A DNA stretch of 40,907 nt, taken from positions 1 through 40,907 of the forward strand of contig JAUSQH010000229.1 of the NCBI GenBank assembly GCA_030652895.1. The letters run 5' to 3'. The stretch's first letter is position 1. Each line of letters opens with the position of its first letter. Origin of the DNA: Alphaproteobacteria bacterium. Lineage in GTDB: Bacteria; Pseudomonadota; Alphaproteobacteria; UBA11222. Position numbers and translations under genes: made by a program. Positions 16,327-25,535 of the stretch are shown piece after piece. The notes beneath the pieces were generated by a model. The model did no database searches, had not been told where the DNA came from, and saw only the letters and a list, made by a program, of their open reading frames with translations.

Positions 16327-16793
16327 GATTTCAGCTTCTATCCGTTAGTTATCGCAGCCATGTTCCCGGAACCAGTTGCCAAATAGTCTCGTGGCAGGCA
16401 GCGTAACCCCGCAGGATACGTAAAACCATAATGGGAAGACATAAGCGGCGTCACACGCAAAGAGGAGCACAGTGTGCAGACCGTGTGATCTTCACGTGCT
16501 AGTTCCGGTCCCCCTGTTGCAAGTTTTCCCGCAAGACGCTAGCCTAACCTAAATATCCGTGGAAGCTAATGATCGTTCGTCGGACGAGTCCGTGATTGGC
16601 CCAACATAACGTATGCGCAAATATGGAACCTTTGATCCTCCTATATGAAATTGCATAAAAAGCGCCCATGCTGAACTTCCTTGAGCCGCAATGACCTACA
16701 CAGGACCAATGTCGCTCGTGGCCGGATTCTGCAGATTACAACAGTATCGCCCAACAAACAGACGGCCATCGATTCAAGCGTGGGGTTTCTCGC
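16327..16793. other. non-coding region with nested inverted repeats
   Basis: 467 bp between the decayed GT2 gene and the GT39-like gene, with no supportable ORF. It contains a nested dyad: TCACACG (16451-16457) pairs with CGTGTGA (16482-16488), and inside it GCACA/TGTGC (16467-16471/16473-16477). A second small hairpin, CGGAC-GA-GTCCG, lies near 16580-16592. The region may carry promoters for genes on both sides; it may also hold remnants too decayed to read. Confidence 0.4.
16632..16659 (+). promoter_or_regulatory. possible promoter of the GT39-like gene
   Basis: TTGATC (16632-16637), a 16-nt spacer, then CATAAA (16654-16659). Each hexamer matches 4 of 6 consensus positions. It would give a leader of about 125 nt to the ATG at 16794. 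Weak, listed only because the gene stands alone and must have a promoter in this region. Confidence 0.2.
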
Positions 16794-18476
16794 ATGTGGA
16801 TACAAACAGCACGAAATAAGACATTAATATCCCTGCTGGCTTTCTCTGCACTATTTTGCGCGATTATAGCCTCGCAATATTTCAGGGGAGTTTTTTCCAG
16901 CGAGCTTATGTCTGACGCCACTGGGCATTATGTTACGACATTGCTGGCCCATGACTATATCAGGAATATCCTTCCAGCGAATCCTGTCACTTATGCCGTT
17001 GATTATTTTATCCATTATCCGTCAATTCGAATAGGTAGCAACCCGCCTCTTTTCTATGCTTTTTCAAGTCTGTGGGCGCTCATAACCTCGGATTCCGTAC
17101 AGTCTGCATTGATCCTATCAGCAGTACTGGGCGCGCTGTATTGTGTTATTTCTATGTGGTGGCATACCCGGCTTCAAGGCCTAAGCGCCGGAATAATTGT
17201 CGCCGTTTCAATCGCGCTGCTGCCAACATTCCAGCGGGTCGCAGGAAGCTTTCTGCTTGATATCCCAATTGGAATATTTTCGCTTATCGCCGCCATATGC
17301 TATGCAAAATTTCTTCATCAAGGAGACAGGCGCCCGGCAGTAATATTCAGTATTTTCGCCGCGGCGGCGCTGTTAGTCAAACTTAGCTCGCTTTTCCTAG
17401 CGGTGATGGTGCCACTGGCGATCCTCATCAGCGGAAAATATTCACTGCTGCGGAGCAGGAATTTCTGGTTACCAGTATTGATCGTCGGCACACTCGTTAC
17501 GCCCTGGTACCTGTTCACTTTTGAGACCCTGGTGTCAGGCGCCAAAACCCAATGGGATTATGCCTATCCGCTGCTGGCGTTAACCGGCTATCTTTCTGTT
17601 TTAGCGAAAAACCTCACGCTTCCGGGATGTGCGCTTGTCATCGCCGGATTAATCGACCGCCTGCGTTTTATTCGCGCCTGCAAGGGTTCATTTGAGGCAG
17701 ATCACTGGGCAGTAATTATTGCGCTGGCTTGCTCCGTCATATTATTACAAGTTTTCATACCGGCAAACATCCTGGACCGCTATATGATCACCGCGCTCGG
17801 GCCATTGATGATGATGATGTGGCCTGGCGCCGCGGCGGTTGGAAATTTACTCGCCCGCCAGCTGGAGCGCCGTAAACTAACTTCTGAAAATTTCAACCGC
17901 AAAATCCCGCATTTGATCCTGACTGTAATCCTGGGGATGATATTCATTAATGCACTGCAGATAGAACCGGCGCCGACAAACCAGATGGCGCTCGTGGCAA
18001 AAAAAGTGTTTGATAATTTGCCTGCCAATAACCCGGTTGTAGTGATTGGCTCAGACGGCAGCCGCGGATCCAGCTTCATCGCCCAGGTCGCCCAATTGGA
18101 TCCGGTCCGGCCCAGTATTTTTACGGTTCGCGGCGCGCGCCTATTTGGCGAGGAAAGCGGCTTTATGAATATTGACTATAAGCCAAAATTCAGCACTCCC
18201 GGTGAGGTGCTCAACGAGTTGCAGAGGCTTTCCGTTGCCATGATCATTGTGGATAGAGCCGCCGAAGCCCAAATATGGCAACATAACAAGGACTTGGCGT
18301 GGCTAGTAGACAACAAACCGGAACTTTGGCACACGGTGTGGACAATGGATAATCCTGGCGGCGATGGCACACTGTCGCTTCATATACTTAAAAGCTCGGA
18401 GTCCAAAGTTAAAGATATATCCCTGCTGCGCGAAGCTTTCCGTCCAAATTCAGGCAATATCGGAACGGCCCAATAA
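16794..18476 (+). CDS. GT39/ArnT-like integral membrane glycosyltransferase
   Basis: 560 aa with roughly ten hydrophobic segments in residues 1-390 and a soluble, probably periplasmic C-terminal part. The first loop after helix 1 has 'SELMSDATGHYVTTLLAHDY' with an Asp in the position of the catalytic Asp of the protein mannosyltransferase/ArnT (GT39/GT83) fold. 'SNPPLFYAF' matches the second loop motif. Such enzymes transfer a sugar from a polyprenyl-phosphate donor to lipid A, protein or glycan on the outer face. It would be a natural user of a donor made by the GT2/GtrA pair, but the acceptor is unknown. Ends directly against the convergent aspS stop with no gap. Confidence 0.75.
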   Translation: MWIQTARNKTLISLLAFSALFCAIIASQYFRGVFSSELMSDATGHYVTTLLAHDYIRNILPANPVTYAVDYFIHYPSIRIGSNPPLFYAFSSLWALITSDSVQSALILSAVLGALYCVISMWWHTRLQGLSAGIIVAVSIALLPTFQRVAGSFLLDIPIGIFSLIAAICYAKFLHQGDRRPAVIFSIFAAAALLVKLSSLFLAVMVPLAILISGKYSLLRSRNFWLPVLIVGTLVTPWYLFTFETLVSGAKTQWDYAYPLLALTGYLSVLAKNLTLPGCALVIAGLIDRLRFIRACKGSFEADHWAVIIALACSVILLQVFIPANILDRYMITALGPLMMMMWPGAAAVGNLLARQLERRKLTSENFNRKIPHLILTVILGMIFINALQIEPAPTNQMALVAKKVFDNLPANNPVVVIGSDGSRGSSFIAQVAQLDPVRPSIFTVRGARLFGEESGFMNIDYKPKFSTPGEVLNELQRLSVAMIIVDRAAEAQIWQHNKDLAWLVDNKPELWHTVWTMDNPGGDGTLSLHILKSSESKVKDISLLREAFRPNSGNIGTAQ

Positions 18477-20273
<1,797 letters not shown>

Positions 20274-20373
20274 AGTGCCTTTTCCAGTTATATCGGGCGG
20301 AGAAGCGCATGGAAGCCCGCTGATTGTCAAGTAGTGCTGGTCCTTTTTGCACGACTAAACATCTCCAATCCAT

Positions 20374-20379
20374 TATAGC
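20374..20379 (+). promoter_or_regulatory. candidate -10 element of rnd, possibly leaderless
   Basis: TATAGC ends 7 nt before the rnd ATG at 20387, and no ribosome-binding site lies between. If used, transcription would begin at or next to the start codon. No good -35 hexamer sits 16-18 nt upstream, so confidence is low. Confidence 0.25.
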
Positions 20380-20386
20380 TAGCCAT

Positions 20387-21547
20387 ATGAAATTAATCAC
20401 AGATACCGATGAACTGACCGCATATTGCGCGCGGCTTGCCCAGGCGCCCTATATTACCGTGGATACGGAATTTCTCCGGGAGAAAACCTTTTGGCCGCGC
20501 CTGTGTCTGGTGCAGGTCGCCGGCCCCGAAGATGAGTTGATCATCGACCCGCTGGCGCCCGGAATGGATCTGTCGCCCTTGTACGACCTGATGGCCAATA
20601 CAGCTGTGCTGAAAGTCTTTCATGCGGCCCGTCAGGATGTCGAAATATTTCACCATGACGGCGGGGTCATGCCCAGACCCATGTTCGACACCCAGGTGGC
20701 GGCCATGGTGTGCGGCTTCGGCGATTCGGTCGGCTATGACACCCTGGCGCGCAAGATCAGCAAGGTGCATATCGACAAAAGCTCGCGCTTTAGCGACTGG
20801 TCGGTGCGGCCGCTAAGCGAGCGTCAGCTAAAATACGCCATGCAGGACGTGACGCATTTGCGCGGCGTGTATGAGTGGCTGGCGCGTGAACTGCGCAAAA
20901 ACGGGCGTGAGGCTTGGTTAATGGAAGAAATGGCGATCCTCACGGATCCCAAAACCTATCTTACCGAGCCGCGTGAGGCGTGGCTGCGCATCAAGACGCG
21001 CGGCGGCAATCGGCGTTTCCTGGGAGTGTTGCGCGAAATTACCGCCTGGCGCGAAACCGAGGCGCAAACACGCGATCTGCCCCGCAACCGGGTGATTCGT
21101 GACGAGGCGCTGCTGGAAATTGCCGCGCACCCGCCGCATACAATCGCCGAAATGGGAAAGATGCGTTCGGTGACGGCTGGTTTTGCTGAGGGCAAGCTGG
21201 GTCAGTCTCTGCTGGCGGCGATACGCCTGGGCGCTGAAATGCCCGAGGCGGACCTGCCGCCCTTGCCAGATCGCGACCCGCCGGGCAAATCTACCGGGGG
21301 CACGGTTGAGCTGCTCAAAGTGTTGCTGAAAATTAAATGCGAGCAGGCTGGCGTCGCCAGTAAGCTGGTGGCCAACAGCGCCGATCTGGATCGCATCGCC
21401 GCCGATGACGAGGCCGATGTCCCTGCGATGCATGGCTGGCGGCGGGAATTGTTTGGTCTGGCGGCGCTGCAGCTGAAACATGGCAAGCTGGCCATCACCA
21501 TGAAAGGCAACAAAATCGTTCTGGCGCCCCTTGCCGGGGAGCCTTAA
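20387..21547 (+). CDS. rnd: ribonuclease D
   Basis: 386 aa. DEDDy 3'-5' exonuclease: Exo I 'VDTEF' (Asp26, Glu28), Exo II 'FHAARQDVEIF' (Asp84), Exo III 'YAMQDV' (Tyr150, Asp154). An HRDC-type helical domain follows at about 210-290 ('RGGNRRFLGVLREITAWRE', 'LPRNRVIRDEALLEIA'). It trims the 3' ends of tRNA precursors and other structured RNAs. Start ATG 20387 fits the usual MKLITDTDEL opening. The 3' end overlaps the convergent SDR gene by 4 nt. Confidence 0.94.
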   Translation: MKLITDTDELTAYCARLAQAPYITVDTEFLREKTFWPRLCLVQVAGPEDELIIDPLAPGMDLSPLYDLMANTAVLKVFHAARQDVEIFHHDGGVMPRPMFDTQVAAMVCGFGDSVGYDTLARKISKVHIDKSSRFSDWSVRPLSERQLKYAMQDVTHLRGVYEWLARELRKNGREAWLMEEMAILTDPKTYLTEPREAWLRIKTRGGNRRFLGVLREITAWRETEAQTRDLPRNRVIRDEALLEIAAHPPHTIAEMGKMRSVTAGFAEGKLGQSLLAAIRLGAEMPEADLPPLPDRDPPGKSTGGTVELLKVLLKIKCEQAGVASKLVANSADLDRIAADDEADVPAMHGWRRELFGLAALQLKHGKLAITMKGNKIVLAPLAGEP

Positions 21548-22332
21548 TTCCATCCGGTAAGGCGTTTTACCAGTTGGAAATAAATCCGGTAAGGCAACAT
21601 ATTCAGAACTTTCAAAACATAGGTAAAGCGGCGGGGAAAGGTGATTTCAAATCCGCCCTTCTGAATACCGGCCAGAATGCGCTGCGCCGCCTCATCGGCG
21701 GGCATCAGAAACGGCATGGGAAACGGGTTGTTCGCCGTGGCCGGCGTGTCAACAAATCCGGGGCAAGCGACACTGATCCGGACCCCGGCGCGATCCAGAT
21801 CGAACTTCAGACTTTCCGCCAGATTGATCAACGCTGCCTTGGTGGGGCCATAGGCCGCCGAGCGCGGCAACCCGCCATAGCCGGTCACGGATGAAACGAT
21901 CAGCACATGGCCCATCCCCCGCGCCATCAGGTCCGGCAACAGGGGCGCCAGACAATGCACCGTCCCCATATAATTGACCTGCATGCTGTGCGAGAAAGGC
22001 GCCGCGTCAAATTGCCCGGTTATCTCGACCGGCAGATAAATTCCGGCGTTAAGAACGGCCAGCGCCACCGGGCCAAGATCCCCGGTGATCGCGGCATAGC
22101 CGTCAGCTATCTGCCGGGGGTCTGTCACATCAAGACTATAAGGATGGATGGAACCTTTTAGCGACGCGGCTTCTTGTGCGAGCGAGAATAGTCCACCCTT
22201 TCCGCGTGCGCTAACCGCGACCCGCCATCCTTCCCGCGCGAGCGCCAGTGCGACGGCCCTGCCGATACCGGAACTGGCCCCGGTCACCCAGGCGCACCCA
22301 CTGGATGGAATTACTGCTTCGAATTTGTTCAT
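21544..22332 (-). CDS. short-chain dehydrogenase/reductase
   Basis: 262 aa classical SDR. It has the nucleotide motif TGASSGIG (17-24), NAG (95-97), the catalytic Ser147/148 and YxxxK (Tyr161, Lys165). Arg in 'VSARGKGG' after beta-strand 2 favours NADP(H). A C-terminal hydrophobic, basic segment ('LKVLNMLPYRIYFQLVKRL') suggests membrane association, as in SDRs acting on lipids. Substrate not known. Divergent from the NUDIX gene. Confidence 0.85.
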   Translation of the reverse strand: MNKFEAVIPSSGCAWVTGASSGIGRAVALALAREGWRVAVSARGKGGLFSLAQEAASLKGSIHPYSLDVTDPRQIADGYAAITGDLGPVALAVLNAGIYLPVEITGQFDAAPFSHSMQVNYMGTVHCLAPLLPDLMARGMGHVLIVSSVTGYGGLPRSAAYGPTKAALINLAESLKFDLDRAGVRISVACPGFVDTPATANNPFPMPFLMPADEAAQRILAGIQKGGFEITFPRRFTYVLKVLNMLPYRIYFQLVKRLTGWN

Positions 22333-22339
22333 GAAGTCT

Positions 22340-22345
22340 ATTATA
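22340..22345 (-). promoter_or_regulatory. candidate -10 element of the SDR gene, possibly leaderless
   Basis: A perfect TATAAT on the minus strand ends 7 nt before the ATG at 22332 and no Shine-Dalgarno sequence is present. The -35 region 17-18 nt upstream is poor (GCAACA/CAACAG). The position implies transcription starting at the start codon. Confidence 0.35.
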
Positions 22346-22413
22346 GTGAGTTGGCGTCATACCTGTTGCATTAAATCAAGCTGCTATCACACGGAATAAG
22401 AAAGAATATTCAT

Positions 22414-23064
22414 ATGCCTCTGGATATTTGGCCTGCACCTTCATTTGGCCCCGACGATGTCGAACTGTTGGAGCAGAAGCGCAGTTTTTCGGGTTATTTC
22501 GCCGTTGATCACTATCGCCTACGCCATCGCCGCCATGATGGAGGATGGACCCAGCCCATTCAGCGGGAAGTTTTCATTTCCGGAGATGCGGTGGTGGTCC
22601 TTCCCTATGACCCGGTGCGTGATGCAGTGATATTGATAGAACAGTTTCGCACCGGACCCTACGCCAACACCAACGGAGCCGAAGCGCAGAAGGCCTGGCT
22701 GATAGAGACCATCGCCGGCCGGTTCGAGCCGGGCGAAATCCCGGAAGAGGTCGCCCGCCGCGAAGCCCTTGAAGAAGCCGGATGTCAATTAGGACGCTTT
22801 TTTCCGATGGGTGCATTTTATCAAAGTCCGGGTTGTATTGCGGAGAAAATCCATTATTTCTGTGCTCTTGCCGATACAGATGGGATCGGCGGCATTCATG
22901 GATGTGATCACGAAGATGAGGATATTCGTGTTATCGTCATGAAACGGGAACACGCCTTGCGTGGCCTCGCCGAAGGGCGGATCAGCAATGTGACGCTTGC
23001 GTTTGCCCTGCAATGGCTCGAACTTAACCGGCGGCGCATTTTATCAGAATTAAGCGTCTCCTGA
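22414..23064 (+). CDS. NUDIX hydrolase, ADP-ribose pyrophosphatase type
   Basis: 216 aa. A full Nudix box is present: G, five residues, E, seven residues, then REALEEAGC. The sequence upstream 'VVVLPYDPVRDAVILIEQFRTG' and downstream 'FYQSPGCIAEKIHYFCA' follow the NudF/ADP-ribose diphosphatase subgroup, which hydrolyses ADP-ribose to AMP and ribose 5-phosphate. The acidic 'HEDEDI' after the box fits the metal-binding loop. The start codon has no strong ribosome site. It is separated from the cysteine synthase by a promoter. Confidence 0.87.
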   Translation: MPLDIWPAPSFGPDDVELLEQKRSFSGYFAVDHYRLRHRRHDGGWTQPIQREVFISGDAVVVLPYDPVRDAVILIEQFRTGPYANTNGAEAQKAWLIETIAGRFEPGEIPEEVARREALEEAGCQLGRFFPMGAFYQSPGCIAEKIHYFCALADTDGIGGIHGCDHEDEDIRVIVMKREHALRGLAEGRISNVTLAFALQWLELNRRRILSELSVS

Positions 23065-23075
23065 ACCGCAGATAC

Positions 23076-23104
23076 TTGAATACGACAGCGCCGCTGGGGA
23101 TAAT
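23076..23104 (+). promoter_or_regulatory. sigma70-type promoter of the cysteine synthase gene, leaderless
   Basis: TTGAAT (23076-23081), a 17-nt spacer, then GATAAT (23099-23104), each close to consensus. The -10 ends only 6 nt before the ATG at 23111 and no ribosome site lies between, so the transcript should begin at or within a base or two of the start codon. Confidence 0.6.
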
Positions 23105-23110
23105 GATAAA

Positions 23111-24109
23111 ATGGACATAAGAAACGGTCTGACCGACTCTATCGGCAACACCCCGCTTATACGGCTGCGCAAAGCGTCGGACGCGACGGGCTGCGATATT
23201 CTGGCCAAGGCCGAGTTCATGAACCCCGGCCAGTCAGTCAAGGATCGCGCGGCGCTCTATATCATTCGCGACGCTATCGCCACGGGACGGTTGAAGCCCG
23301 GCGGCGTCATCGTCGAAGGCACTGCCGGAAATACCGGCATCGGGCTGGCGCTGGTCGGTAATGCATTGGGCTTTCGCACCGTTATTGTCATCCCCGACAC
23401 CCAGTCGCAGGAAAAGAAGGACATGATCCGCCTAACGGGCGCGCAATTGGTTGAGGTCCCCGCCGTCCCTTATCGCGATGAAAATAATTATGTCAAATAC
23501 TCCGGACGTTTGGCTAAAGAACTTAATGCAAAAGAACCAGCCGGCGCCATATGGGCCAACCAGTTTGACAATGTGGCCAACCGGCTTGCCCATTACGAAG
23601 GCACCGGCCCGGAAATCTGGCGGCAGACCGAAGGCAAGCTCGACGGTTTTATCTGCTCGGTCGGCACCGGCGGCACACTTGCCGGGGTCTCCATGGCGTT
23701 GAAGGAACGCAACCGCGACATCGTCACGGCCTGCGCTGACCCGGATGGTTCTGCCATTCATACCTGGATCAAAACCGGTGAACTAAAAGCAGCCGGAGAT
23801 TCCATCACTGAGGGTATTGGTCAGGGGCGGGTCACTGCCAATCTTGACGGCGCGCCCATCGACGACTCCTTCAACATCCCGGATAGAGAGGCCCTGCCGA
23901 TTATTTATGAACTGTTGCGCGCTGAGGGGCTGTGCATGGGCGGGTCAACCGGCATTAATGTGGCGGGCGCCATTCGGCTGGCGCAGCAGATGGGGCCGGG
24001 TCATCGTATTGTCACGATCCTGTGTGATTTCGGTACACGCTATCAAAGCAAGCTGTTCAACCCCGAGTTCCTCAAAAACAAGCAACTTCCAGCACCCGAT
24101 TGGTTATAA
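23111..24109 (+). CDS. cysK: cysteine synthase A-like PLP enzyme
   Basis: 332 aa fold-type II PLP enzyme. The PLP lysine is Lys44 in 'PGQSVKDRAA', the substrate loop is EGTAGNTGIG (69-78) and the phosphate-binding loop is VGTGGT (184-189). O-acetylserine sulfhydrylases make cysteine from O-acetylserine and sulphide. 'ANQFDNVANRLAHYEGTGPEIW' is typical of the alphaproteobacterial subgroup annotated CysK, though related members act on other beta-substituted serines, so the precise donor is not certain. Followed after 5 nt by a sulfurtransferase, consistent with a sulphur-metabolism pair. Confidence 0.88.
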   Translation: MDIRNGLTDSIGNTPLIRLRKASDATGCDILAKAEFMNPGQSVKDRAALYIIRDAIATGRLKPGGVIVEGTAGNTGIGLALVGNALGFRTVIVIPDTQSQEKKDMIRLTGAQLVEVPAVPYRDENNYVKYSGRLAKELNAKEPAGAIWANQFDNVANRLAHYEGTGPEIWRQTEGKLDGFICSVGTGGTLAGVSMALKERNRDIVTACADPDGSAIHTWIKTGELKAAGDSITEGIGQGRVTANLDGAPIDDSFNIPDREALPIIYELLRAEGLCMGGSTGINVAGAIRLAQQMGPGHRIVTILCDFGTRYQSKLFNPEFLKNKQLPAPDWL

Positions 24110-24114
24110 CGAAC

Positions 24115-24963
24115 ATGACGAATGATATTCCGAATACACTAGTAACTACAGAATGGTTAGAGCAGCATCTTAACTCCCCGGATGTACGGGTGGTGGATGC
24201 GTCCTGGTATCTGCCGGACGCCAGACGCGACGCAAGGGCGGAATATAAGGCGGCCCATATTCCCGGCGCGGTATTCTTTGATATTGACGAAATTTGCGAT
24301 ACCGAATCTCCCCTGCCGCACATGTTGCCTTCGCAGGAGAAATTCGCCAGCCGGATGCGCAAACTGGGCCTGGGTGACGGCAACCGCATCGTCGTTTATG
24401 ACGGCGCAGGCCTTTTCAGCGCGGCCCGGGTGTGGTGGATGTTTCGCGCCATGGGGCATAATGATGTCACGGTTCTGGATGGCGGGTTCAGTAAATGGAA
24501 AACCGAAGGCCGCCCTATCGAGGATATGCCGCCCATGCCGCGCGAACGGCATTTCACCGCCCGGCTGAACCGGTTCATCCTGCGCGATGTTGCTCAGATG
24601 CTGGAAAACCTTCGCACCGGCGCCGAACAGGTGGTGGATGCGCGCGGACCGGGCCGTTTCAAAGGGGCCGAACCCGAACCCCGTCCGGGCGTGCGGCCCG
24701 GGCATATCCCTGGCGCTATTAACCTGCATTATGCGCGCTTGCTTTCCGCCGACGGCACGATGCTTCCGGTAGATGAGTTGCGGCGTATCGTCGAAGAAGC
24801 GGGAATTGATTTATCCAAACCCGTCGTCAATAGCTGCGGTTCCGGCGTAACAGCCGCCATTGTGTTTCTGGCCCTGCACCGGTTGGGGCACAAGGCCGTC
24901 GCGCTTTATGACGGTTCGTGGGCCGAATGGGGCAGCGGGCACGAGCTCCCTGTTGAGCCGTAA
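24115..24963 (+). CDS. sseA: 3-mercaptopyruvate/thiosulfate sulfurtransferase
   Basis: 282 aa with two rhodanese domains (about 1-140, inactive, and 155-280). The active-site loop is CGSGVTA (241-247) with Cys241; the CG[ST]GVT form favours 3-mercaptopyruvate sulfurtransferase over thiosulfate rhodanese. It moves sulphur from mercaptopyruvate, a product of cysteine, to acceptors. ATG 24115 was picked over an upstream TTG because that would overlap the previous stop; no ribosome site is visible, so coupling to the upstream gene is likely. Confidence 0.88.
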   Translation: MTNDIPNTLVTTEWLEQHLNSPDVRVVDASWYLPDARRDARAEYKAAHIPGAVFFDIDEICDTESPLPHMLPSQEKFASRMRKLGLGDGNRIVVYDGAGLFSAARVWWMFRAMGHNDVTVLDGGFSKWKTEGRPIEDMPPMPRERHFTARLNRFILRDVAQMLENLRTGAEQVVDARGPGRFKGAEPEPRPGVRPGHIPGAINLHYARLLSADGTMLPVDELRRIVEEAGIDLSKPVVNSCGSGVTAAIVFLALHRLGHKAVALYDGSWAEWGSGHELPVEP

Positions 24964-24976
24964 AACAGGGCGCCCT

Positions 24977-25528
24977 ATGCCAAAGACGCTTCACACCACC
25001 GTCACATTTCTTGAAATGCACAAGAAACCGCTGACACTGCATATGGCGGCGCCGCTGCGCAACTATGCGCTGTTGCGCGCCGAAAATCCCCCTGTGCATT
25101 ATTACCGTTATCTCTATCACATGGTCGGCCGTGATTACGCCTGGGTAAACCGCAAACGCATGCCGGATGAAGAACTGGTGGAGATTATTCACCACGCCCA
25201 GGTGGAAATTTACGTCCTGTATGCCGGGGGCGTTCCCGCCGGTTTTTTCGAACTGGATTTTCGAAATGGGCAGGACGTGGACCTGGTTTTTTTCGGATTA
25301 ATGCCGGAGTTTTATGGCATCGGGCTTAGCCGTTTCCTGTTGGCGCAGGCAATTAATCTCGCCTGGCGCAATGGGACAAAGCGCCTTCAGGTGCAGACCT
25401 GCACACTGGACCATCCACGCGCTCTGCCGCTCTATCAGCGCATGGGTTTCGAGCCGTTCGCCCAGGAAGCGGCGGAACTTGTTCCGATTGACGATCGTGA
25501 CTTTGTCAGCCTGACTCCCAGCAAATAA
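24977..25528 (+). CDS. GNAT family N-acetyltransferase
   Basis: 183 aa GNAT fold. The acetyl-CoA-binding motif A region is 'LVFFGLMPEFYGIGLSRFLLAQA' (written as segments: FFGLMPEFYGIGLSRFL), and 'TCTLDHPRALPLYQRMGFEP' is the usual C-terminal motif B. It belongs to a group found next to sulfurtransferase genes in alphaproteobacteria; acceptor unknown. ATG 24977 lies 13 nt after the sseA stop. It ends 7 nt from the convergent asmA stop. Confidence 0.8.
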   Translation: MPKTLHTTVTFLEMHKKPLTLHMAAPLRNYALLRAENPPVHYYRYLYHMVGRDYAWVNRKRMPDEELVEIIHHAQVEIYVLYAGGVPAGFFELDFRNGQDVDLVFFGLMPEFYGIGLSRFLLAQAINLAWRNGTKRLQVQTCTLDHPRALPLYQRMGFEPFAQEAAELVPIDDRDFVSLTPSK

Positions 25529-25535
25529 CGGCCCG

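Noticed and set aside
16575-16605. Hammerhead-ribozyme-like string around GGACGAGTCCGTGA
   Set aside because: The CUGAUGA and GAAA core elements are missing and the helices cannot be arranged; only a small hairpin remains.
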